From NCBI RefSeq assembly GCF_020882245.1, contig NC_083598.1:16113178-16177177 (forward strand): a DNA stretch of 64,000 nt. Reading direction: 5' to 3'. A program made the translations under genes and the position numbers. The stretch is from Rhopalosiphum padi (taxonomy: Eukaryota > Arthropoda > Insecta > Hemiptera > Aphididae). Positions 49,760 through 60,634 of this stretch are shown piece by piece (positions within the stretch are counted from its first letter, which is position 1; the number at the start of each line of letters is the position of its first letter). The notes beneath the pieces were generated by a model. The model was not told the DNA's origin, did not search any database, and saw only the letters and a program-made list of their open reading frames with translations.

Positions 49760-51074
49760 TCTGAGTAGATTTTTCTCGGTGGTCTAACTAAAATATTATT
49801 AAGGCAATATGATATATACTTACTCGTATATAATTATTAATTAGGTACATATTTCGTGCAACTGAAATTACAAATTTTGACCATCAATATACATTAACAA
49901 TAATTGTACCTACTTTATAATCAACAATTTATTGTGATTTATAAAATCAGTGTTTTTTTCTGCTCACTTTGTTAACTACTTACTGCTTGTTTATGACAAA
50001 GTTATACCTTTTGTTATATGTATGTTATAATACATTTGTGATGTCTACGATAAAGGTTATTTATTAGCGATTAGTGATTACTATTTTCACGCGCTTTGCT
50101 GGCAGATATTTAATATTTATATAATGTATTAAGAGAATTTTAAATTTTCTTAAATGAATCATCAATAATTTTAAAACTGGATTTACTTGTGTAAATATAC
50201 TACCTATCGTAGTATTATAAGTCTTCACGAGGGCCTTAATGCAAAGCACACTAATGCTATACAGTATAGTTACGCCGCTGGTTTCCTACCGATTTTACAA
50301 TCCGCTGCCTGCAATAATAATCCGTATAGGTTTTGATTTAATTTTTGTTTTTTCTCTAACGTCTGAACGTCTGTGGACACGTTTTAATTCGTACGGATTA
50401 TATTCGAAATCCTGCAGGAGCCTTGTATATGTATACGCGAATATTGTATTGTTTACTGGAGTATAGGTATACCTATTGTTAACACACTGCAGCCGTATTT
50501 ATCTACTTGACGTTGTGCATTGCTACAACGAACCAAATTTATAGTATGTATATACGTTTAAAATATAATAATACGTAGGTACTTATTACTACCCTCGTTT
50601 TTAGGAAGTGCGTTTGACACTGAGGTAATTTAACCACGGGTTATTTAAATGTCATGGACATGTGTTTTCTGGTGTCTAAAATTAACCGACGAATCAAAGT
50701 GTTTTTTCCCTAAGTATGTCGTATGCGACTTGTAACACTACATATTAATGATCACATTTCTATGATCACCGCCTTCGGCAATAAACGCGGTTTTTTGGAA
50801 TATTATACTTTTTTTTATCATATATTTGTAAGTAACCGGTCACTTAAACGTGGAGTTTGTGAATAATCGCATGACGTTTGCAAAAATCGAATTTCCGCCC
50901 ATACATATTATAATATAATATTATTACTATGGAACCGTCACCAAGAGAGGCACATTAATAATACAACAGCGCAAGAAAAACAACAACTACTAGTATACAC
51001 GAAGGAGTGTTGCGCACAGATAATAGTGTTTTGTATAATAATAAATATATATATATATAGGATTTGTATATTAA
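49760..51074. other. Mostly A+T-rich non-coding stretch
   Basis: No firm gene. A G+C-richer segment at 50230-50470 holds a 75-codon frame from ATG (50239-50466, MQSTLMLYSIVTPLVSYRF...) without a recognised domain. 50590-50960 has no long frame. Confidence 0.5.
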
Positions 51075-51082
51075 ACTTTCAG

Positions 51083-51365
51083 AGGGTTCGATTTTTTGGA
51101 AGACTTAAGACCCTGCACCCCCCAATCGATCAGGCGTTCGCTCCTTTCCACCATGTGTATTATCGAAAAGTTAAAAAATGCATGTGGCCGTTCTGCAGTA
51201 CGTGACGGGCGGTCCAATGACGCCAGTTCTTTTATCGTCTATTCTACGTCTGAATTATATACGTACGTCCGACGTATATTATTACGATTTGCGCGAGTTG
51301 CATTTTTCATATCTTTCGGAGATAACGAATGCAAATCGGAACTGCTAAACGCGCGAGACGTGTAA
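51083..51365 (+). CDS. Best exon-like frame in the window, function unknown
   Basis: An acceptor-like TATTAAACTTTCAG ends at 51082. One frame is then open for about 93 codons (GFDFLEDLRPCTPQSIRRSL, later CIIEKLKNACGRSAVRDG, ending LLNARDV) to a TAA at 51363-51365. In-frame stop TAA at 51072-51074 means it needs splicing from an upstream exon, or an internal start at the Met of STMCII (51138). Codon use is mixed, third positions are richer in G/C than the flanks, and the residues are balanced, unlike the Ile/Asn/Tyr/Lys-rich chance frames elsewhere. No domain is recognised. No AATAAA follows within about 200 bases. Confidence 0.22.
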
Positions 51366-51970
51366 CAATTTATTGTATGCGACTTGTATGCGATTACTCT
51401 GTGTGTATGGATATATTTTTATTTTTTATTTTTGCGTTCGCACGTACCTTTACCTACGTATATAATAAGTAATAACCGTATCGGCGCGTTCGGACTCATT
51501 ATTGTTATTGTTATATATGGTGCACTTGACCATAAATACTGTTGCGCTGTTAAACACTTGAAGCCGTTGTTTGTGTTATACCAAATGCGTTTTGCAAATA
51601 CTATATGCCCCCTAAAAAGGCACAACTAAAATATAAATATAATTTAGTAGGTACCGAAATTCTACAACATAATAATAATTGTATATGTGTACCGGACGAG
51701 AAAATGTCTAAGTCGACATAACTATTAACTACTAACAATTCTGAATGATTATAATATAATATAATATATATTGTGCATGCTGTATAAGGGTTTAAATTTA
51801 AATTGGTATAAATTATTGTGACGTTTGCTATATTGTCGTACTGAAATTATAAAGCGATAAAAATATTCGCAGAGTTAGCATTGTACGTGTTATAAAACCA
51901 AACGTTTATAGGTATTGTCTTACTTGTGTGCATTTGTGTGGGCCACGTCCTCGTTTGTATAATTATACAC

Positions 51971-51995
51971 TAATAATAATAATAATAATAATAAT
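51971..51995. repeat. (AAT)8 microsatellite
   Basis: Trinucleotide repeat read directly. Confidence 0.95.
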
Positions 51996-52086
51996 ACACT
52001 TTTCATACGAATATATAATTTATTTCACCATTGTTCCTCATAAAAATGTATTGAGTTTACTCAGCAAAGTTTCGCGCATTGCTTAA

Positions 52087-52108
52087 AATAACTTAATATT
52101 AAGTTATT
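52087..52108. repeat. Perfect 22-bp palindrome
   Basis: Half-sites AATAACTTAAT and ATTAAGTTATT abut with no spacer, centred on AATATT. It borders a CpG-rich block. It could be a dimer-binding site or a small cruciform, but A+T-rich palindromes of this size also arise by chance. Confidence 0.8.
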
Positions 52109-52181
52109 GCTGTACAAATCAGCTCGACGATAATAGTAAAATTATATACGATAATATATAAATTATATACTACGATCACAG

Positions 52182-52415
52182 TATGAGACATTTCCGGATT
52201 TTTCTATTCTGAGGATAATTGTGCTCGTCGCTGCGGGGGCGCAGGACCCGCGAAAGCGTAGTATTGGATTATACGTAGAGCTTCTGAAAAATCTTCTTTT
52301 TGGATCGTCGATCCCTCCGGGAAAACGTGTTCAGTGCGTGCTCGTGCAGCAGGCGCAACGGGCGGTCGGCGAACTCGCAACCAATAGTATTGTATTTTCC
52401 TTTCTTGTATCATAA
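52182..52415 (+). CDS. Exon-like frame in CpG-rich DNA, unproven
   Basis: After an acceptor-like TACGATCACAG ending at 52181, one frame is open for 77 codons: YETFPDFSILRIIVLVAAGA, then basic and mixed residues including VELLKNLLFGSS and VLVQQAQRAVGELATN, ending at a TAA at 52413-52415. It has no ATG near its start. The opposite strand is also open for 107 codons (52204-52527), so composition may explain both. No domain is recognised. Confidence 0.13.
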   Translation, partial: YETFPDFSILRIIVLVAAGAQDPRKRSIGLYVELLKNLLFGSSIPPGKRVQCVLVQQAQRAVGELATNSIVFSFLVS

Positions 52416-52429
52416 AATAATAACAACAC

Positions 52430-53015
52430 AGGCGCGTACGTGTTGCTCCATTAAAATCTGTAATTTTAGTCACACTCTGGACAGCACCGTGTACGTACGT
52501 GCGTGCGCGTCTACGACGAAACGGCACATGGGAGGAAAAATAAATAGAATTACAACCGCAGGCAAGGTAGTGAAGTACATTGCACCGTAGCCGTATATTA
52601 CAAAACTATAATATCGTGAGTTGATTGTCAATTAAAACAATGCGAGTGTGACATAATGCGAGTGTAATTCGATGTTGCAGCAGTGAGCGTGTGTGGTTCG
52701 ATACGGACTTGGGGATACTATAATAATAATAATAATAATAATAATATATTATATTATTTCATTGGTCCTTGACCATGGCGGTGGTCCGCCGAGTCGTGTA
52801 GCGTGTTCGAAGGCGTAAAATTCGCATTAAATCCGATTTCGTTTCGAATCTATTATCGCGCGAGTGTGTATTACACGCAATTTTAATTTATTTTAATTGC
52901 TCTATAGTGTCGCGTTCGTTGCTACTGCGGAGTGGTATTAGTTTCAACAGTGCGAAATCGAAACTACTCGTTTTTTGTTGACAGTATACTTTATACGCGC
53001 GCGATAAAAAACAAG
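52430..53015. promoter_or_regulatory. CpG-rich block with a strongly initiated 8-codon ORF
   Basis: CpG-rich DNA (TTATCGCGCGAGTGTG, TAGTGTCGCGTTCGTTG). At 52775 the sequence GACCATGGCGG is a near-ideal start context and opens only eight codons (MAVVRRVV) before TAG, the form of an upstream ORF in a 5' leader. A TTTCAACAGTGCG near 52942 is weakly initiator-like. A promoter or 5' leader on the plus strand is a reasonable guess only. Confidence 0.2.
52720..52746. repeat. (AAT)n microsatellite
   Basis: Trinucleotide repeat read directly, just upstream of the short strongly initiated ORF. Confidence 0.95.
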
Positions 53016-53018
53016 AAC

Positions 53019-53039
53019 AAAAAAAAAAAAAAAAAAAAA
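53019..53039. repeat. Poly(A) run of about 21
   Basis: Uninterrupted A run between two CpG-bearing segments, with short CAAGAA words on both sides (ACAAGAAC before, ACAAGAAAAG after). These could be a small flanking duplication of a retroposed tail, though they are also simple A-rich sequence. Confidence 0.9.
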
Positions 53040-53049
53040 CAAGAAAAGA

Positions 53050-54250
53050 GATATCTTAGATAGTCGTGTTTTATTAGGTACAAACGCGAGAATTTCCGGA
53101 ACAGAGAATAGAGGGTAGAAGGCGTTACGTGACAACGTTAAACAGAGAAAAGCGAAAATGTTTTCAAATAAAAGTATAATACATATAATACTATATAGTT
53201 ATAATATTGTTTATACACGTAACACCACGGTTCGAGTTTTTATCTAAATTTTTGGTCTCCTCGGGGAAAAGACCCACATTATTATGACCCACTGGTAATG
53301 ATTCCGAACACGAATATGCTTCTAATTGACATGGTTATTAAAAAATAAATAATAATAAAAAAAGCGAATGCCCTCAAATTAGCATATAATTAATTTCCTC
53401 TTTTGTCGAGACCTTTTTTTTTTTTAAAAAAAAAATACGACATTATATCCGCGACAACCCGAACGTGTGCAGTGCAGTTCTCGCCGCGATTACACTGAGA
53501 CATAGTTTAATTGTCGAACCCCTTGCACGTGATTCACATGGTAAACATCATCCCCGACTGTGACAACACAATCCCGCGGTAGCGTGTATATAGATATATC
53601 TTGTCCCTTATTTTTGGACCCTCCTGTGTATCACTCTGCAGTGCCACGCGCGTATATACATAGTATATGCAGTACGTGATGTGCCAACGCCGATCAATCA
53701 GTGGCGTATACGACGCACGTATGGAGAAAAATAACCCAGCCAACCAAAAAAAGAGAAAGAATATATACGATACACAATATATTATTTTTATTCTCTCTGA
53801 AAGATGATAAATTCCCTACCCATATGGAGATCTCGTGTGTCGCGCACACACATTATATAATACATGTATATCTGATCGGTGGATCACGTCCGGCCTATTG
53901 TTGTTTCGTATAAATGCATATAGTAGGTATATGTTTAGGCAGGGATGCTGGCTGCGGGTACCATTACTGCCGTTATTATTATATTACGGTGAGCTGAATG
54001 ATGCGGTTTGGTGATGTTCGTAAAAATATTACGTTCTTGATCGAAAAACTATATATTATAATATATACGACGTATGTATAATACTAACTTCTCAATTTAA
54101 TATACAATATATGCCTACCGAAGCGCGTTGCAATATGCCCCCGGAAAACGCATAAAAAGTTCAAATATACGCAATTATAAGTCGACGGTGAACTCGTTTT
54201 GACAGATAGTTCCTCTTCGTTTTATTACGACGGCCGTTTAAGAAACTCAT
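53050..54250. other. Moderately G+C-richer non-coding DNA
   Basis: CpG words are frequent at 53440-53740 and 54110-54250. Short frames at 53534-53743 (minus) and 53701-53913 (plus) have no recognisable features. No gene can be supported. Confidence 0.5.
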
Positions 54251-55130
54251 CGTTAAAACGCAATTTCATAAAGGTTTAAATATAATATGTAAATGGAGGT
54301 TTCGGGAAGGTTTTTTTCGAGGTTTTTTTAAGTCAGCTCTGGTGGACTTAATTGCATTTTTTAGTACTATGTTTATACATGGAAATTCATAAAGCATGTT
54401 CACGCCCATTGTTCCTTTAATAACGCATTTATTCTATTTACAATTTTTGAAATTTCTTTGTATGCTTTATGATCCATGATCATATTTTAAAATAATTATA
54501 TTTTGTACACCATTAAAAATTCTTCTTAAGCCCATACAAACTTTTTTTTTCAAATAATAACTAGGTATCCTTTTTTTACAGTAAATTATTAATCAGATTC
54601 ATTTTATTATGTTAACGAATCTAATTCGAAATTAAAACAAATATTTTTTGTATTTATTTAAATTTGTGTAGTACAGATATTTTAATTTTATGATGGTATA
54701 GGTTTAGGATGTACAAAAGATTTTATGATTTAAAAATAATATCACGTTGGTCTTAATGTCCGGCCGTAGTAAGCGTAGCTATCAGCATTTAGATATTATT
54801 TTAATGATTTGTATTTTATATATTTTATAGCTGAATAGTATACTATAAGTTGTTGCAATAATATCATAAAAATTAAAAACAATATAATCATATAGACATG
54901 CAAGGTTGTCAGGATATGAACAATTAACTATTTTTAACGAAAGTAACAATACGATTTCGGGGTCTTATGAATAAATTTCAACAAATTACCAGTGATCTAC
55001 ATTGAAATCATCCACTTGGCCGCCTTTGGAGGTACCTAAATGCAAGTCTCTATCGTAATTGTAATTTGATTGGGCTTTTCATCAACAGCGTGTAGTTTAT
55101 TTTAATACTATTAAAGTGCGGTTAGTGTAT
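54250..55130. other. A+T-rich non-coding stretch
   Basis: No gene. A lone acceptor-like CCTTTTTTTACAG ends at 54582 but is followed by stop-rich A+T DNA. Confidence 0.65.
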
Positions 55131-55596
55131 ACTGCAATTTTATTGTCCGTCGTTCGCGCGATTTCGAGTGGTGAACTCGAGACATTCTTATATTTCACTA
55201 TTGTGAGAACTGGGTGTAGTATACAGCTATAATATTGTGCACAACAATATCACACGTAAGGTTGCACGAGAGAAGAAAAAGATATTATACGCAGCGATTT
55301 GTCACGTTCACGTGAGACTTCGGATGACGGGCACACGAGGTAGAGGGCATCCGCGTTTATTATAATAACTGACGCGAGAAAATGGGAAATCGCGGTAGGC
55401 CGTTGTGTGTGTATACACTATACGCGTATACCGCGAAATGCGAATGCAATGAGGGTCGTACGCGGGTGTATACATGTACGTATAGGTTTTCCGTACTCGT
55501 ATAATGTACATTATATAATATACTGTGTATAATAATATGTACGTATATATAGACACCCGGGCGTTTACCACACACGAGGGAATGTGTGGCACGAGA
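55130..55596. other. CpG-richer patch
   Basis: Contains GTCGTTCGCGCGATTTCG and many CGTATA words. Overlapping minus-strand frames (55308-55607 and 55360-55575) in different registers argue for composition and not coding. Confidence 0.4.
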
Positions 55597-55757
55597 TCAA
55601 TTAGCATACGTCCCGCGGGGGTGGTTTCGCGCCACCCTGATCAATCGTTTACCAAATTCTTCTTCACGGCGTCGTACTAATGTACCGCACCGCAGTCGCA
55701 TCACAGACCGCGTGAGTCCGGGCGACGGCGAACGAAATTCATCGTTATCGAGTCCGC
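55597..55757 (-). CDS. Exon-like frame, C-terminal type, unproven
   Basis: On the minus strand an acceptor-like TATACCATCGCAG is followed by a frame GLDNDEFRSPSPGLTRSVMR that continues with REEEFGKRLIRVARNHPRG to a TGA at 55597-55599 (52 codons). The residue mix is balanced and charged. The plus strand is also open here and carries a donor-like CCGCGTGAGT at 55705-55714, so strand is uncertain. No family is recognised. Confidence 0.13.
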
Positions 55758-55944
55758 CTGCGATGGTATAAATATTGTTATTGTACGTGTCCAATCTTAG
55801 TATATTATATTATTTGATATCGTAATGTATAGATGATGATCTGTTTAATGTACGGCACTCAATATTTCAAAAATCACTATAGTTTTTGAAAATATATTTT
55901 TTGTTGCATACTTTTATAATTTGCTATTACAAAACAATATTTTA

Positions 55945-56347
55945 GGAAAAAATATATACTTTTATGGCTATTGTTTTTAAATTATTTTACTCTTTTGAAT
56001 GAAAGCGTACATTTTTAATTCCATATTCCTAAGCAAAATATTACTCGGATTATATATATCTATAAAAATCAAATTTTAAACAAGTATACATATAGTTTAT
56101 TAGTTATATAACTTTAAATTCCTTTAAATTATAACTCGTAATCTCCTATTCCATAATTTTTAGAATTGTATACACATCAAAATATACTCCAAAAAATGTT
56201 CTGCTATGTAATGAGAAATTAAAAATATACGCTCTCATTAAAAAAAAAATTGTTTTTGGACATAAAACTATAGAGGAAAAATATTTTCAAAAACATCAAT
56301 TGTTTTTGAAGTGATGAGTGTCTTAAGTTAAATTTATCATCCGGTAT
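55945..56347. mobile_element. Degraded copy of the palindromic element family
   Basis: The left arm (about 55985-56115) aligns by eye with 24550-24665: TTTTGAATGA, TTTTTAATTCCATATTCC, AAGCAAAATATTACTCGGAT, TATAAAAATCAAATTTTAAA. The right arm (about 56120-56260) is its decayed inverse (CATCAAAATATACTCCAAAA, GTTCTGCTATGTAATGAGAA). The GC-rich centre of the 24.5-kb copy is missing. A terminus-like TATCATCCGGTATA lies at 56335-56347. Confidence 0.6.
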
Positions 56348-56359
56348 ATATAATCAAGT

Positions 56360-57165
56360 ACTGTAGTGTTCCGAACCGCAACAGTGAAAAAATCATTTTA
56401 TTATATGTATATTATTATTATACACATTCCGACTACCATAATTGTAGAAGGGTCTTCGTTGTTTTAACCCTACGAAGATATGCGTTTTCACGCGTGTAAA
56501 TGTTATTTATATATGTATACCAATATATATAATAATATAGAACACCAAAATTGTATAACATGTTTGCTATACCAGAAAAGGGGTCTCTAAATCACAGCTA
56601 GCCCTCAGGTCATACTTAGCCAAAGAATATAATGTTTCGAATGGCCATAGATGACCTAAACATTTTGATAATTCTTGTGTCTTTACTTTATTTATTGTTA
56701 TTATTATAATTATTAATAAGCCATTTTTAGAGAATAATGTCAGTACATGCAATCTATGTATTAAAACCTATAAAGTATCAAAGAATCGTTTTAATCTAAA
56801 ACGAGTACCTACCAGGATTTAGCATACAGTTTTTAATCATATATTATACCGTTTTATAAAGCATCCAATTTTTAAAAATTTAAAGCTGTTTTATCTTTAA
56901 AAAAAATAATATCTTTATTTTTAAAATCTACTGTTACAACTTGTAAAAGTCAAAATTAAAAATTGGAAAAATACATGTGGATTTGCATAATATAATATTA
57001 TTATTATCAATACCTATACCTATAATATCTGTGACAGATGTTATTGCTCTAAAATTATTCTGAGCCCATCTTTAACTATTCCCATTAAGCATGTTTTTCG
57101 TAATTATACAAAAACTTATGTTTAAACAATATCATGTAAATTACTATGAAATAGGTTAGATTGGT
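56360..57165. other. A+T-rich non-coding stretch
   Basis: No gene. A small G+C-richer segment at 56570-56670 has a featureless minus-strand frame. Confidence 0.6.
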
Positions 57166-57169
57166 AGTA

Positions 57170-57421
57170 TAGATAAATTTTAAAATTTGAAATACGTTTC
57201 TCAAAATTGTGTTAATTGCTTATACAAAACCTCTTAAAAACGATTGCAATTCGCAATGAGGTAAATTTAGCACGACATTTTTTATGTTAAATCTTATCAA
57301 GGTTTTTTCACAAACTTTTTTGGATGGCCCATACTTTTGATGCGAAAACCGGAGTATACACTGCTATAAGCCGGAAATATCACATCTTTAGGTGTAACCG
57401 GCTGAGGTGTATTACCCTGTA
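57170..57421 (-). mobile_element. Possible element end, minus orientation
   Basis: Read on the minus strand the segment starts TACAGGGTAATACACC, followed by CAGCCGGTTACACCTAAAG and A+T-rich DNA. The start resembles the TACAAGGTGAT ends near the palindromic copies, and CAGGGTRAT starts are common in degraded insect repeats. The far end was not found. Confidence 0.35.
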
Positions 57422-57860
57422 TAATACTGCGTACATAATATTATTATAATGTCTCAGAGCTGGTCGTGTCTCGTTTGCATGATCAAAGTGACGGTTATTT
57501 ATGCGAGACCGTATATATTATTATACTGCAGCAGTGTGTCAACGGCTGCAATGCGAAAGAGCGGTTCGAATGAATGACGGCAGCGATGATGGTGCTGTCG
57601 ATTTTTCACCGAGTAACGAGATAAAAGTGCAATTTTCTTCATGATTAGCTATATACAGCCTGCGTTTTCCGACGCCAACACCAGCGCTTCCGCCCCGACG
57701 CGACTTACAAAGACTGTACGAAATCGAGTGGCGTAAATCATCGTGCACGTATATTATAGTGGGATGATGTGGTGTGGTGTCGTGTGCCTTTACCTATATT
57801 ATACCGCGTGGCGAGTATAGCGTCAGTGTCAGATGAACCGCCCATGTAATAATAATATAT
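57421..57860. other. G+C-richer patch
   Basis: CpG words and a 69-codon minus-strand frame (57539-57748) with no domain. A word GGTTCGAAT at 57563 looks like part of a tRNA B box, but no A box or cloverleaf fits. No gene supported. Confidence 0.4.
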
Positions 57861-57970
57861 TTCGAATAACCCACAAACGCCCAATGTTATATACGCAATA
57901 ATCGTATTGTTACGCAAGACAACTTACAGTATTACTGGTAAAGTGGTAACTGATATCTATATTACACGGT

Positions 57971-58064
57971 AGATTAGGAACTCTAAATACAATTAGAAAA
58001 AAATAAGTGTAAAAATGATTTAAATTAAAACTTACAGACACCAATAGTATTTAGAGTTTAATCT
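57971..58064. repeat. Inverted repeat with arms of about 19 bp
   Basis: AGATTAGGAACTCTAAATAC (57971-57990) pairs with GTATTTAGAGTTTAATCT (58047-58064) across a loop of about 56 bases, with a 2-base difference. Possibly a small degraded foldback element. Confidence 0.6.
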
Positions 58065-58976
58065 AATTACTATAAATAGTTTTGGTTTTGTGATCATCAG
58101 ATAAACCAAATAAAAAGTTAACATAGGTATATTTAATAAACGTATTCAAATTAGTTTATCTTATTGTGGTATTTTTTTTCTGAATAAAACAAGCACAAAA
58201 TAATTAAATCTTGTCCGCTATATGTTGGGTTGGAAAAATTTCCATAAGTGCACAATATATTTCATAAAAGTTGTAAACTATTTAAATTATACACCAACAT
58301 ACCAATGAAATACCTACATATTATTATATTATTGTAATTTGTCAACCGAAAAAAATATGAAACAAGAATTACACGATGTCTCAAATTCCTTATCTAATAT
58401 GCTATAGAATAAGTCTATGATTACTAGCATAGTTAGTTGAATCGTTAATGACTACATCATTATCGTCGTTATAATATTATTACACCCGAAATCGTTTTAT
58501 TACAAAAGATGAGGACGATTTTCGTTTCATGCGTCATTCCGTATAATAATAATAATAATAACTGACAATTATTATTATCATCGAATTATATAACGATACT
58601 ACACTTTATAGTATGGACATTTTTGATTATTATCGATCAGCACTCCGTGTGTGTGACACACATAACATTTTGTTATATATCTACTTAATACATTTACATG
58701 ACCCGAAACGGATTGAATTAAAATCGTGCAATCACCACTTTGTTGTTCTTGTTCACGTGTTTTAGTGTTTATAATAATTATCGTTGATGTCGAAACGCCT
58801 CCTCGACCTTATTATTATTCTCGAACGTATGTACGCGCTACGACTACACGAAAACACGATTATACGTAGTAGATAATTTCACGCGTTCGTGCCGCTTGTG
58901 GGTTTTGTACCCCAAGTTATGCAATTTTGTACGATTTAAGGATGTATACCATGAGCCGATGACGATACATTATGGA
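58065..58976. other. Non-coding stretch
   Basis: A+T-rich to 58440. Then mixed with CpG words (58490-58890) and an AAT repeat at 58543-58560. No long frame. Confidence 0.6.
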
Positions 58977-59502
58977 GAGGGGTGTATCTTGGGCACATGG
59001 ATAGGTAGTGATAAGATACGCTTTTCTTTTAAAACGATTTACTATTCTGATATGCGAGTACAAATGTTTGATATAATATTATGCTTAAATATAATAAATC
59101 TTTAGAAGCAGTACATATTATATTTGATAGTAATTCGTAAAAACTTTTTGAAATTTACAATGTCGTATTAAAACTTTTTTTATATCTAAAATATTTATTT
59201 TTTTGTGGGACACATCTATGACGAATGTATCACATATTACATTATTGTTTAATTGACAAATATTTTGATATATATTATATATTAGTATAATTATTATTAA
59301 TATTATTATTTGAAAATATTTTCAAAAGTTTTTATACCATTTGCTGTATATTTTCAGTAAATATTGAACAGTTTTTTTAGGGTATCTTATATCTATTATT
59401 AATATTCTAAAAGTATCAAGTGTCTATTTAGACGCCTAAAATAAAAGTATCTTGTGTCATATGTATATCAAGATACATTTTTTTGATCACCACTCACCCC
59501 TG
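58977..59502. mobile_element. hAT-like non-autonomous element with imperfect inverted ends
   Basis: The left end GAGGGGTGTATCTTG (58977) and the right end, on the minus strand, CAGGGGTGAGTGG followed by ATGTATCTTGATAT, share a CAGGGGTG-type start. Both then carry TGTATCTTG, about 20 bases, and AAGATAC followed by T-rich DNA (left GATAAGATACGCTTTTC, right inverse CAAGATACTTTTATT). The unit is about 526 bp with no transposase frame. CAGGGGTG starts fit hAT elements, but a clear 8-bp target duplication is not visible, so the class is an inference. Confidence 0.6.
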
Positions 59503-59509
59503 TGTAGGT

Positions 59510-60395
59510 ACATCGTTACTTTAATGTTATCTGTCCTATACATTTCATTTATATTAACTACAGTGTCTATTATATGGTAATAAAACACACGGTGTACCTA
59601 TTATATAATTTAAATTTATATTATCGTCGTTGTATTAGATAAATTAATGTATATTATACTTTCTTGGTAGAACTGCAAAGGTGTGTTATAAAAATTAGTT
59701 TTTTTTTATTTATTTACATATTTTTTACATTTAAACTACAATAATTGTATTAATTCCATACGTGGAACTGCTAAATAACATCGCTTGCGAATCCCTCGGA
59801 TGTACTTGGGGTTTATTGCTCAGTCTGTTTTGTATTATTACTTAGTTTTTGATGTCAGCGACCTAAGCCCCAAATTCAACAAACGAAACAACGACTTTTG
59901 ATTAATTGAGTGGGATTTCAGAATTGCTCAACCTAACCATTTCACGTTTTACCAAATGAAACATAAAAATGTATAATAACCGCGAGGTTTTCACGTTTTA
60001 TGCTAATGATGACGATAAATAGTATTATTTCGCAACGCCTACTACGGTAGCCATGTGCAACGTACTTAGTAAATCTAACAAAACCCGTTTGTTGCATTAT
60101 TACTACCAGAAAGCGTTAGCTAAGTTTTATGTTTTTTTCACAAAGGATTTCCGTTTGATAAATAATAATCAGTTATAATTATCGTCAAAAATAATAATGT
60201 AACTATTAAAGTTTTTCCAATACATTGTTGAAATCAAAACCGTGTCTGAAATTTAATTTATATATAATATATTATATACATTTATATTGAAAGCGAACAG
60301 AATTGTAATGTGCATTGTTTTAATTTGTTCGCCATGGTCTGTGAATATTGGATAAACGTAAATTATATAATTGAGGTATCGCAAAAAGCTCTATT
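59510..60395. other. A+T-rich non-coding stretch
   Basis: No gene. 59770-60130 is slightly G+C-richer without a long frame. Confidence 0.6.
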
Positions 60396-60532
60396 ATGTA
60401 CCAAAATTCTCGTTTTTATATATTTTCATTCTTTTTCGCCCGTCGGTCGGGGTCTTTATTATACATAGCGAACATTACCGTTTTTTTTCAGCACTCCGAG
60501 AACGAAGCAATGGATAACAAAACATTTTCGTT

Positions 60533-60540
<8 letters not shown>

Positions 60541-60562
<22 letters not shown>
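60541..60562. repeat. (AT)11 microsatellite
   Basis: Uninterrupted AT dinucleotide repeat. Confidence 0.95.
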
Positions 60563-60563
<1 letters not shown>

Positions 60564-60614
60564 AAGTTACCAAAGACTTACATAATAAATGCCGGTCACG
60601 GGGACTACTCTGTT

Positions 60615-60634
60615 TGTGTGTGTGTGTGTGTGTG
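60615..60634. repeat. (TG)10 microsatellite
   Basis: Uninterrupted TG dinucleotide repeat. Confidence 0.95.

Larger units (their letters stand above)
51640..52170. other. A+T-rich non-coding stretch
   Basis: No gene. Holds an AAT microsatellite (51971-51995) and a perfect 22-bp palindrome (52087-52108), annotated separately. Confidence 0.65.

Noticed and set aside
57555..57580. GCGGTTCGAATGA resembling a tRNA B box
   Set aside because: No A box upstream and no cloverleaf can be drawn.
58896..59105. Plus-strand frame of 69 codons
   Set aside because: It overlaps the left end of the hAT-like element and has no ATG at its start.
60478..60560. Strong acceptor TTTTTTTTCAG with HSENEAMDNKTF after it
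   Set aside because: The frame runs into an AT repeat without a donor or a stop in good position, so an exon cannot be bounded.
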